A stretch of 25,221 bases of DNA from an uncultured Oscillospiraceae bacterium (GTDB taxonomy: Bacteria; Bacillota; Clostridia; Oscillospirales; Oscillospiraceae). The position numbers and the translations under genes are program-made. Location: NCBI GenBank assembly GCA_934591725.1, contig CAKTPR010000022.1:1-25221 (forward strand), written 5' to 3'. Below the pieces are notes generated by a model. The model had not been told where the DNA came from and made no database searches. It saw only the letters and a program-made list of their open reading frames with translations. Shown here in pieces: positions 1 to 6,981 of this stretch (position 1 is the first letter of the stretch; each line of letters starts with the position of its first letter).

Positions 1-2
1 GC

Positions 3-956
3 ACTCCGGAAGCCAGCTATACGGTCAGGCAGACGCCCACTGCCGGCAGCAAGGCTATCAACGTTGAGATAACGCTCGACTACACCAAGGAAAATCTTTA
101 CACCTATCCGTCCGCGACGGTGCGCACCTACTTCAAGGGTCTGGCGAAGCTGCCCGACAGCTTCGGCTATAAGCTGAACTGCGTCAGCGCACCGGAGGAT
201 GCGATCGCCTTCCAAGGCCCGCTTGCTCTCACCCCAGGAACTGAGAACGGCGTACCGTACCTCGAGTTTTCCGCGAAGAATGTCACCCTCCAGGCCGGTA
301 CAGAGCTGACCTTCAGCTTCACCCAGTCGGGATATGACGTTCCCGGTTATCTCTGCGCGCTTGGAAGCAGCACTTTCAAATTCACGCTCCCCGTGCCAAC
401 GACCGACGTCCGTCAGCCCATCCTGCTGAAGATCGAGAACACATATACCCAGCCCGATTGGAGCAAGCTCACGGTCACGAAGACCGCGGATAAGACCAGC
501 GCGACTCCCGGCTCGGTCGTGAATTACACCGTCACCGTGGCGAACAACACCGGCGTTGACCTGAGCGATATCATCGTGGCAGATAAGCTCGATTCCAGAC
601 TACGCTATTCTGACAGCACCGGCGATTACGACACCAGAACGGGCACATGGACGGTCGCGAGCCTTGCAAACGGCAAGTCCGTGACCCTCACGCTGACCGT
701 GAAGCTCAAGTATGCGCTCGCTGCCGGGACGGTGATAGAGAACACGGCCTCCGTCACCGAAGCTGCTGCAGCCGGTCTGATCTATGATCTCAGCGGCCAG
801 AAGCTTAATGACAGCGTCTCCGTCACCGTGACGAGCGGCAAGGGCTCACCGAGAACCGGCGATGATTCGAACCTCGGTCTGTGGATCGCAGTTATGGCGG
901 CGTCCCTCGCATGCGCGGGCGCGGCAATAGTGATCTACAAGAAGCGCCGCGGCTGA
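3..956 (+). CDS. Sortase-anchored surface protein, C-terminal part (5' end outside window)
   Basis: The frame is open from the first bases, so this is the last 317 residues of a larger secreted protein. Roughly residues 154-252 of the visible part look like a DUF11/conserved-repeat beta-sandwich (TVTKTADK, then GSVVNYTVTV, then an ENTASVT end), a fold common in stalk regions of clostridial adhesins. The C-terminus has a complete cell-wall sorting signal: SPRTGD at about residues 282-287, a hydrophobic stretch of about 20 residues, and a basic KKRRG tail. SPxTG-type motifs are used by clostridial sortases in place of LPXTG, so covalent attachment to peptidoglycan is likely. The substrate or ligand cannot be told because the N-terminal domains are missing. 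A hairpin terminator follows, so the gene is probably the last of its transcript. Confidence 0.85.
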   Translation, partial: TPEASYTVRQTPTAGSKAINVEITLDYTKENLYTYPSATVRTYFKGLAKLPDSFGYKLNCVSAPEDAIAFQGPLALTPGTENGVPYLEFSAKNVTLQAGTELTFSFTQSGYDVPGYLCALGSSTFKFTLPVPTTDVRQPILLKIENTYTQPDWSKLTVTKTADKTSATPGSVVNYTVTVANNTGVDLSDIIVADKLDSRLRYSDSTGDYDTRTGTWTVASLANGKSVTLTLTVKLKYALAAGTVIENTASVTEAAAAGLIYDLSGQKLNDSVSVTVTSGKGSPRTGDDSNLGLWIAVMAASLACAGAAIVIYKKRRG

Positions 957-1006
957 GCGAACGCACTCTGACACTCCAGAGGGTAAACAAGTACATTCCC
1001 TAAAAA

Positions 1007-1046
1007 CAAACAGGAACAGACCAGGTCTGCTCCTGTTTGCTTTATA
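1007..1046 (+). terminator. Rho-independent terminator of the surface-protein gene
   Basis: Inverted repeat with arms 1007-1022 and 1024-1039 (CAAACAGG... / ...CCTGTTTG) with one A/C mismatch, followed by a T-rich CTTTATATTCT tail. It lies 50 bases after the stop codon. An A-rich run on the other side could also let it work on the minus strand. Confidence 0.8.
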
Positions 1047-1125
1047 TTCTCGGTAATTATCCACAAAAATAATCGCGGTGAATTATACAACTCGCCGAAA
1101 ACGACTTGAGCCCTGCAAAAATCCA

Positions 1126-1153
1126 TTGACAAAACGGAAAAGATCGGTAATAT
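1126..1153 (+). promoter_or_regulatory. Sigma-A-type promoter of the GntR-ManD-TRAP operon
   Basis: Perfect -35 TTGACA at 1126-1131 and a -10-like TAATAT at 1148-1153, with a 16-base spacer. The -10 sits in an AT-rich run, so its exact register is uncertain. It is about 110 bases upstream of the regulator's start and is the only good promoter between the terminator at 1007 and the operon. Confidence 0.65.
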
Positions 1154-1156
1154 ATA

Positions 1157-1169
1157 GTTGTCTGACAAC
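1157..1169 (+). promoter_or_regulatory. FadR/GntR-type operator overlapping the transcription start
   Basis: GTTGTCTGACAAC is a perfect 6-1-6 palindrome. Its core TTGTCTGACAA fits the FadR-subfamily operator pattern TNGTNNNACNA at every fixed position. It begins three bases after the -10 box, where a bound repressor would block initiation. The next gene is a FadR-type regulator, so autoregulation relieved by a pathway metabolite is the natural reading. The palindrome is seen; the protein-site match is inferred. Confidence 0.7.
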
Positions 1170-1263
1170 AGTCAACATACCTGTAAAGGGCGCGGGACTG
1201 GATGTCATGAATGATCAGAAATTGTTTTGTATGGGAAAACAACTGATAAGGAGAGAAGCAATT

Positions 1264-2016
1264 ATGCAACCAATTGCGACTGAACGACGGGACGATATAG
1301 TCTACAAGCAGCTGCTTGACAATATAAAGTCCGGGGCTTGGAAAAGCGGGGATAAGCTCCCGACCGAAGCCGAGCTGTGCGGGATCTTCAACGTAAGCAG
1401 ATCGACTATCCGTGCAGCGATCCAGCGGCTCAGATCCATAGGACTCGTGGAGACGGTGCACGGCAAGGGCACCTACATCTGCGACAACCACGAACTGTTC
1501 GATCATTCCGGCTTCACTGATACGATGGATATCAGCGCGAAGGAATACCGGGACATGATCGAGCTGCGCAGCGCAATAGAAAACAGCGCGGTAAGAGCGA
1601 TAATCGACAGCGGCGAGGAGCATGATTTCAGCGACGTGAAGGCAGCCTTTCAGGGAATGGAGGCAGCCGCGGCAAAGCTCGACTATGTTGAGCTGACGAA
1701 ATACGACCTGATGTTTCATCTGTCGATCATCATTTGCAGCGGAAATTCCATATTTATACAGATAATGAGAATATTCCACGATGAATATTATAAGGTGCTG
1801 CTCGAAACAAACAAGCTTATGATGCGCGATTATCCGGACGAGGAGAAGATGCACGCGCATTTCATGGATTGTATTGAGAACCACAGGCACCTTCTGAACG
1901 GACTGCTGAGCAATCAGTCCGGTGAGGCGATAGCAGAGCAGGATAAGTTCCTGCAGCGCAACAAGGAGCGCATTGACTACTTCTTTCAGAGGCAGTACAT
2001 GAACGACGGTAATTAA
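1264..2016 (+). CDS. GntR-family transcriptional regulator, FadR subfamily (FCD domain)
   Basis: A 250-residue regulator. Residues about 10-75 form the GntR winged helix-turn-helix (GDKLPTEAEL, then FNVSRSTIRAAIQRL and the wing GLVETVHGKGTY). Residues about 95-235 fit an FCD all-helical ligand domain (EYRDMIELRSAIE start). D148, H152, a His at 197 or 199, and H207 are candidates for the usual Asp/His metal and ligand site. The ATG at 1264 is chosen because GATAAGGAGAG precedes it at good spacing; an in-frame start at 1078 would run through the promoter and operator. Members of this family commonly sense sugar acids or other organic acids. Being first in an operon with a sugar-acid dehydratase and a TRAP transporter, it probably represses that operon. 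Confidence 0.9.
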   Translation: MQPIATERRDDIVYKQLLDNIKSGAWKSGDKLPTEAELCGIFNVSRSTIRAAIQRLRSIGLVETVHGKGTYICDNHELFDHSGFTDTMDISAKEYRDMIELRSAIENSAVRAIIDSGEEHDFSDVKAAFQGMEAAAAKLDYVELTKYDLMFHLSIIICSGNSIFIQIMRIFHDEYYKVLLETNKLMMRDYPDEEKMHAHFMDCIENHRHLLNGLLSNQSGEAIAEQDKFLQRNKERIDYFFQRQYMNDGN

Positions 2017-2040
2017 TCGTATTTCGGCCGATACGTTAAT
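2012..2040 (+). promoter_or_regulatory. Intercistronic hairpin between regulator and dehydratase
   Basis: The arms ATTAA(T)CGTAT and ATACGTTAAT pair over 10 base pairs with one bulged T and an 8-base loop. The hairpin spans the regulator's stop codon and has no T-run, so it is not a typical terminator. It may set relative expression or message stability of the regulator and the downstream genes. Function is inferred only. Confidence 0.35.
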
Positions 2041-2069
2041 TTATAATCTTGTTGAAGGGAGGGCAGAAT

Positions 2070-3272
2070 TTGGCAAAAATAACTAATGTCAGAACATTTA
2101 TAACCTGCCCGGACGGCATAAACCTCGTGGTCGTCCGCGTGGACACAGACCAGCCGGGACTATACGGATACGGCTGCGCAACATATACGCAGCGCTGCAA
2201 GGCTGTTGTTACAGCCATTGAGGAATACGTAAAGCCGCTTGTGGTCGGACGGGACGCATCGGAGATACAGGAGCTGTGGAACCTGATGCACAACAACGGC
2301 TACTGGCGCAACGGGCCTATCGGGAACAACGCCGTCAGCGGCGTGGATATGGCACTGTGGGACATAAAAGGCAGGGAAGCCAATATGCCCGTATACCAGC
2401 TTATCGGGGGCAAATGCAGAGAGGGCGTCGCGCTCTATGCATACGCCAACGGAGAGAGCAGGGAGGAAATACTTGACGAGGCGCAGAAGCGGCTCGAAGA
2501 GGGATACCACAATATACGGCTCCAGTATTTCCCGATGAAAGGCTTTTCACAGAACCAGAGACCTTGGAGACCGATAGGCGCGAAGGAAGGCTTCTATCAG
2601 GATCCAAAGGCCTATGTTGAGGAGACCGTCGCAATGTTCGACGAGGCGCGCTCCCGCTTCGGATATGCTCCGGAGCTTGTGCACGACGTGCATGAGCGCG
2701 TGCCTGCCGGCGACGCGATCGTTCTGGCAAAGGCTCTGGAGCCATACCGACTGTTCTTTCTTGAGGATCTCTTTGCCCCGGATCAGTACGAGTATTACAA
2801 AAACGTAAAAGCCGTATGCACAACGCCGGTTTCTCACGGTGAGCTGTGCACGAATCCGCTGGAGTGGAAAACACTGATATATGAACGTCTCATTGATTTC
2901 ATCAGGATACACCCAAGCATGATAGGCGGCTTCACCCCCGCGATAAAGATCGCACATTTCAGTGAAATATTCGGAGTGCGTACCGCATGGCACGCGCCGA
3001 CAGACATGAACCCGGTCGCCCATACGGCACAGATGCATATGGATCTTGCCAGCACCAACTTCGGCATTCAGGAGTGGAGCGGCTTCGGTGAAAATGTGCG
3101 CGAGGTCTTTCCCGGCATACCGGAGGTCAAAAACGGATATGCCTATGTCAATTCCGCACCGGGATTCGGAGTGGAGTTCGACGAGGAAAAGGCCAAAAAG
3201 TATCCGGCCAAGGATGAAATAATACAGTGGACGCAGTTCCGCTATACAGACGGAAGTCTGGCAACACCGTGA
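2070..3272 (+). CDS. Enolase-superfamily acid-sugar dehydratase, D-mannonate dehydratase (RspA/ManD) subgroup
   Basis: 400 residues, the usual length for RspA/ManD proteins. The N-terminal capping domain (about 1-115) is followed by the barrel. Metal ligands fit D206 (HDVHER), E232 (FLEDLF) and E258 (SHGEL). H208 and H308 (AWHAPTD) fit catalytic positions, and R150 lies in NIRLQY. The family removes water from aldonic acids such as D-mannonate or D-gluconate to give 2-keto-3-deoxygluconate. The TTG at 2070 is chosen because GGGAGG precedes it closely; the in-frame TTG at 2049 has no such site. The residue after H308-A309 is Pro (P310). As I recall, efficient ManD enzymes have Ala there and Pro marks weak or inactive members, so the true substrate is open. 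The neighbouring TRAP transporter probably supplies it. Confidence 0.88.
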   Translation: MAKITNVRTFITCPDGINLVVVRVDTDQPGLYGYGCATYTQRCKAVVTAIEEYVKPLVVGRDASEIQELWNLMHNNGYWRNGPIGNNAVSGVDMALWDIKGREANMPVYQLIGGKCREGVALYAYANGESREEILDEAQKRLEEGYHNIRLQYFPMKGFSQNQRPWRPIGAKEGFYQDPKAYVEETVAMFDEARSRFGYAPELVHDVHERVPAGDAIVLAKALEPYRLFFLEDLFAPDQYEYYKNVKAVCTTPVSHGELCTNPLEWKTLIYERLIDFIRIHPSMIGGFTPAIKIAHFSEIFGVRTAWHAPTDMNPVAHTAQMHMDLASTNFGIQEWSGFGENVREVFPGIPEVKNGYAYVNSAPGFGVEFDEEKAKKYPAKDEIIQWTQFRYTDGSLATP

Positions 3273-3294
3273 TAATTGACTGAGAGGAGAAAAC

Positions 3295-4338
3295 ATGAAA
3301 AATTTCAATAAAATACTTTGCCTTGTTCTGGCACTTGTTATGGCGGCCGGTATGCTCGCCGGCTGCGGCAGCTCCGGCACCGCAGCTTCCACCGGAAGCG
3401 ACGCTTCTGCCGCCGGCAGCGATGAGACTCAGGCAAAAACCGTGAAGCTGCGCGTCGGCATCGGCGCCGCCGCAGACTCCGCACTGGGTCAGGGCGTTGA
3501 ATATTTCGGAAAGCTGCTTGACGAAAAGAGCGGCGGGCTCATTCAGGTCGAGCTGTGCGCAGGCAGCGTCCTCGGCGGAGACCGCGAGACGATAGAAGGC
3601 GTCGGCCTCGGTACCTTCGAGATGTGCAACATCGCGACCGGCCCGATAGCAAACTTCTCCGCAAGCTTCCTGCCGCTTGATCTGCCCTACGTTGTGACCG
3701 ACCGCCAGACCGCATACAGCGTGCTTGACAGCGAGATGGGCCGCGAAGTTCTCGATACCCTCGAATCCACCGGCATTTACGCGATGAGCTTCTGGGAGCT
3801 CGGCTACCGTGATCTGTACAACGCAAAGAAGATAATCGAGCATCCTGAGGATCTCAAGGGTCTCAAGATCAGAGTCATGGAAAACGACGTGTTCATCTCC
3901 TTGTTCAACGGCCTCGGCGCTTACGCCACCCCGATGTCCATCGGCGAGGTCTTCACGTCTCTCCAGCAGGGCACCATCGACGGCCACGATAACCCCATCG
4001 GCGTTACCGTAGCGGGCTCCTTCTACGAGGCAGACCCCAACTGCACCAAGACCCACCACGTTTACAGCGCTACCGTCAGCATGATAAACCGCGCCTTCTT
4101 CGACAGCCTGCCGGCAGAGTATCAGCAGTGGATCGTTGAAGCCGATGCAGAGGCACGCGACTATGAGCGTCAGCTCGTTCAGGATCTCGAAGAGAAGGAT
4201 TACGCAGCATGGATCGAAAACGGCGGCACCGTCACCGATATCGATATGGACGAGTGGGCACAGGCGTGCAGCTTTGTAGTCGATGACTACAAGGATCAGA
4301 TCGACATGGACTTTGTCAATGCTCTGCGCGGGCAGTAA
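3295..4338 (+). CDS. dctP: TRAP transporter solute-binding lipoprotein (DctP family)
   Basis: 347 residues. A lipoprotein signal peptide (MKNFNKILC..., lipobox LAGC) places the mature N-terminal Cys at residue 24, anchoring the protein to the outer membrane face. A Gly/Ser/Ala linker of about 25 residues follows. The binding domain shows the family pattern YRDLYNAKK, HPEDLKGLKIRVMEN (R193, the arginine that usually salt-bridges the ligand carboxylate) and MSIGEVFTSLQQGTIDGHDN. This arginine points to a carboxylated ligand, consistent with a sugar acid. GAGAGGAG precedes the ATG. It is 22 bases after the dehydratase and leads directly into the two membrane subunits, giving a full DctPQM set. 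Confidence 0.95.
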   Translation: MKNFNKILCLVLALVMAAGMLAGCGSSGTAASTGSDASAAGSDETQAKTVKLRVGIGAAADSALGQGVEYFGKLLDEKSGGLIQVELCAGSVLGGDRETIEGVGLGTFEMCNIATGPIANFSASFLPLDLPYVVTDRQTAYSVLDSEMGREVLDTLESTGIYAMSFWELGYRDLYNAKKIIEHPEDLKGLKIRVMENDVFISLFNGLGAYATPMSIGEVFTSLQQGTIDGHDNPIGVTVAGSFYEADPNCTKTHHVYSATVSMINRAFFDSLPAEYQQWIVEADAEARDYERQLVQDLEEKDYAAWIENGGTVTDIDMDEWAQACSFVVDDYKDQIDMDFVNALRGQ

Positions 4339-4359
4339 AGAATAAGAGAGGAATGCCCC

Positions 4360-4857
4360 ATGAAAACTTTCGGCAAATGGGTGTGTAAAATCGAAAAAGG
4401 GATCGGCGGCGCACTGCTGCTTCTGATGATGGGGCTGGTCTTCTTTGCCACTGTCGGCCGCTACACGGGGCTGTACAACATGGCATGGAGCGACGAGGCA
4501 TCCAGATACTGTATGATCTGGTCGGTATTCATCGTGGCGGGGCTGAGCGCGCAGCGCGGTCAGATGTTCAGCATTGACGTTGTGAGCGAAAAGCTGCCGC
4601 TCAAGGGACAGAAGGTATTCGCGCTGATACGGCTCATCCTTGTATGCGCGTTCTGCGTATTCTGCGTCGTATACGGCGGCAGGATGATGGCTCATCAGAT
4701 CAATATAGGGCAGACCAGCCCTTCACTGAAAATACCTATGTGGGTCATGTACAGCTGCGTCCCGCTTGGCTGCCTGCTGCTGATAGCCCATTACATTGCG
4801 CTCTTCTGCACGCAGATCTCCGAGATCAACGGCAAGCTCAGAGAGGGGGATAAATAA
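4360..4857 (+). CDS. dctQ: TRAP transporter small permease subunit (DctQ family)
   Basis: 165 residues with four predicted membrane helices, the normal size for DctQ. The family signature region is visible: the helix-1 run, WSDEASRYCMIWSVFIVAGL, a RGQMFSIDVV turn, and the last helix before residue 155. It partners DctM in the membrane and helps dock the loaded binding protein. Its stop codon (4855-4857) is immediately followed by the dctM ATG, so translation of the two membrane subunits is probably coupled. GAGAGG lies before the ATG. Confidence 0.92.
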   Translation: MKTFGKWVCKIEKGIGGALLLLMMGLVFFATVGRYTGLYNMAWSDEASRYCMIWSVFIVAGLSAQRGQMFSIDVVSEKLPLKGQKVFALIRLILVCAFCVFCVVYGGRMMAHQINIGQTSPSLKIPMWVMYSCVPLGCLLLIAHYIALFCTQISEINGKLREGDK

Positions 4858-6153
4858 ATGTCTTTCGGACTTGTACTTATCCTGACCCTGATCTTCTTCC
4901 TGATATTCGGAACGCCGATCGCTGTGGCTGTCGGTCTGGCAACGATACTCAGTATGCTCACGGCGGGCGATATAAACGCTCTGCCCGCCATAACGCAGAA
5001 AATGTTCACCTCGCTTGACAGCTTCCCGCTGCTTGCCCTGCCGCTGTTCACCCTTTCCGGTGAACTCATGGAGGTGAGCGGAATATCCGAGCGGCTGGTA
5101 CGCTTCATGCGGATGTGCTTCAGGAAGCTTCCGGCGGCCTCGGCGTGCATAACCACGATATCCTCGGCGTTCTTCGGAGCTATCTCCGGTTCCGCGCCCG
5201 CAACGGCAGCGGCGATCGGCGGCATCATGATAGAGCCGATGAAGGACTCCGGCTATGAAGCCTCCGATGCGGCGGCGATAAACGCCTCCTCCGCGTCGCT
5301 GGGCATCATCATTCCGCCGAGCATCCCCATGGTCGTCTTTGCAACGACGGCGTCTGTCTCCGTCGGCTCGCTGTTCATGGCCGGTATCGTGCCCGGCATC
5401 CTGCTGGCGGTGAGCTTCTGCGTGATGCACGGGATACGCTACGGACATGTGGAAAAGCGCGCAAGAGTAAAGCTGACATTCAAGGAATTCGTCTCGACCT
5501 TCTTTCAGGCTATCTTCGCGCTGGGCATGCCTATCCTGATACTCGGCGGCATTTACGGCGGTATTTTCACCCCGACGGAAGCCGCGGCTGTATCCTGCAT
5601 TTACGCGATCGTTGTCGGCTGCGTCATTTACCAGAACCTGAGCTTCAAGCAGATATGGAAAAGCGTCTGTGAGATCAGCGTGCGCGTAAGCTCGATGCTT
5701 ACGATAGTATGCTGCGCCACAGCCATGGCATGGTTCGTGTCGAGCAGCGGCCTTGCAGCGGCTGTATCGAAAGCGGTGCTGGCAGGCCTGAGCAACAAGC
5801 TTGCGATACTTACGGTCGTGAACCTGCTCCTGTTCGTCCTCGGCTGCATCATCGACCCGACCTCTATCATACTCCTTACCTGCCCGATAATCATCCCGAT
5901 AACTCAGGCACTGGGGCTAAGCTCGGTTCATGTGGGCGCATTCATGATAATGAACATCGCCGTCGGCATGGTCACGCCGCCTTTCGCCGGTACGCTGTAT
6001 ATCTCCAATCAGCTGGCCGATGAGCGCAACATGGGAGCAGTAGTGCGGAAACTGATCCCGTACATCGTCATGATGTTTATGATAACGCTCGTCGTTGCGT
6101 ATATACCGCAGCTCAGCATAGCTCTGCCCAAGGTTCTCGGCATGACAGTATAA
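4858..6153 (+). CDS. dctM: TRAP transporter large permease subunit (DctM family)
   Basis: 431 residues, almost entirely hydrophobic, with about 11-13 membrane helices. DctM motifs are clear: GTPIAVAVGLA near the start, FTLSGELME, the FFGAISGSAPATAAAIG loop, GYEASDAAAINASSASLG followed by IPPSIPMV, and the late GMVTPPFAGTLY. This is the ion-coupled channel subunit that moves the acid with Na+. It is the last gene of the operon; a strong terminator begins 38 bases later. Confidence 0.95.
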   Translation: MSFGLVLILTLIFFLIFGTPIAVAVGLATILSMLTAGDINALPAITQKMFTSLDSFPLLALPLFTLSGELMEVSGISERLVRFMRMCFRKLPAASACITTISSAFFGAISGSAPATAAAIGGIMIEPMKDSGYEASDAAAINASSASLGIIIPPSIPMVVFATTASVSVGSLFMAGIVPGILLAVSFCVMHGIRYGHVEKRARVKLTFKEFVSTFFQAIFALGMPILILGGIYGGIFTPTEAAAVSCIYAIVVGCVIYQNLSFKQIWKSVCEISVRVSSMLTIVCCATAMAWFVSSSGLAAAVSKAVLAGLSNKLAILTVVNLLLFVLGCIIDPTSIILLTCPIIIPITQALGLSSVHVGAFMIMNIAVGMVTPPFAGTLYISNQLADERNMGAVVRKLIPYIVMMFMITLVVAYIPQLSIALPKVLGMTV

Positions 6154-6191
6154 AAAACTGGAGGCGGTACCCATACTGCCGCCTTTAGTCA

Positions 6192-6230
6192 GAGCCCGGA
6201 TAACGGTTGCAGTTATCCGGGCTCGTTTTA
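6192..6230 (+). terminator. Rho-independent terminator of the GntR-ManD-TRAP operon
   Basis: Perfect 13-bp stem (6192-6204 with 6212-6224, GAGCCCGGATAAC and its complement), 7-base loop, then GTTTTAT. It closes the plus-strand operon. Confidence 0.9.
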
Positions 6231-6237
6231 TCAGCAG

Positions 6238-6271
6238 AACATCCCCGCCGTCAGCTGACGGCGGGGATGTT
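6238..6271. terminator. Perfect 34-bp palindrome between convergent operons, probable terminator
   Basis: Both 17-base arms (6238-6254 and 6255-6271) are exact complements with no spacer, GC-rich at the core. On the plus strand a T-rich run follows (TGTTTCTGGTTTTGC). On the minus strand it lies 15 bases after the subunit D stop but lacks a good T-run. It most likely ends V-ATPase transcripts and backs up the preceding terminator. Confidence 0.65.
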
Positions 6272-6285
6272 GTTTCTGGTTTTGC

Positions 6286-6936
6286 TTATTTGTACTTGTG
6301 GGCGTCCTGAAGCACCATTTCCTTGACCTTGAGCAGCCTGACCTTGGTGGAGTTCTCGTTCTCCTCAAGCTTCATGGAGATGTATTTGATGTTCTCCTCA
6401 AGCTCGGGGATCATGACGTACTCCAACGCGTTGACGCGGCGGCGGGTCTTTTCTATCTCCTCTGCGAGCAGCTGCATGGTCTTTTCGACCTGTGCCAGCT
6501 CCAGCATATCCTCGAAAACCTTGGCCATCTTTTCCAGCGCGTCGTCCAACTCGCCGGAGGTCTGGGCAAAGCCGTAGGGATAAACCTCAGAGGGATCGTT
6601 ATTCTTGGTATGGAAGCTGTACACCGGGACGTTGACGCTCATGATGTTCTTGAAATCCATGCCGAGCTCGACGCTCTGGCGCGGATAGAGCAGCGCCTGC
6701 TCCAGCATCTCGGGAGACATGATGGAGCTTGCAACCTGAAGGGACGCGAAGGCTCCGGTCAGCCCTTCCTCGACGCGGGTACGCAGCTGCTTATTGAGCT
6801 TGACCACATCCATGAACTGGCGCATCAGCTCATCGCGCTTGTCCTTGAGCAGCTTATGGCCGCGGCGCGCGGTCTTGAGCCTGCCCTTGAGCTGGTTGAG
6901 CACCATTCTGGTCGGGGTTATCGTCTTACCTGCCAA
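6286..6936 (-). CDS. ntpD: V-type ATPase subunit D (central stalk)
   Basis: 216 residues, typical for subunit D, the long antiparallel coiled coil that rotates inside the A3B3 head. The N-terminal PTRMVLNQLKGRL and the following KLLKDKRDELMRQF are the family signature, and the C-terminal RRVNALEYVMIPELEENI is the second coiled-coil strand. The start is TTG at 6936, preceded by a strong GGAGGTGA. It is the last gene of the operon, 45 bases after subunit B. Confidence 0.95.
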   Translation of the reverse strand: MAGKTITPTRMVLNQLKGRLKTARRGHKLLKDKRDELMRQFMDVVKLNKQLRTRVEEGLTGAFASLQVASSIMSPEMLEQALLYPRQSVELGMDFKNIMSVNVPVYSFHTKNNDPSEVYPYGFAQTSGELDDALEKMAKVFEDMLELAQVEKTMQLLAEEIEKTRRRVNALEYVMIPELEENIKYISMKLEENENSTKVRLLKVKEMVLQDAHKYK

Positions 6937-6981
6937 AAAGTATCACCTCCGTAAATCAGTTAATTTGTGTTATATGGGGTC

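Noticed and set aside
1078..1263. A 62-codon N-terminal extension of the GntR regulator
   Set aside because: It covers the promoter and operator, has no ribosome site, and the DNA-binding domain begins after the well-placed ATG at 1264.
3148..4695. 515-codon minus-strand ORF opposite dctP
   Set aside because: dctP and dctQ on the plus strand have clear family motifs and ribosome sites; the antisense frame has neither.
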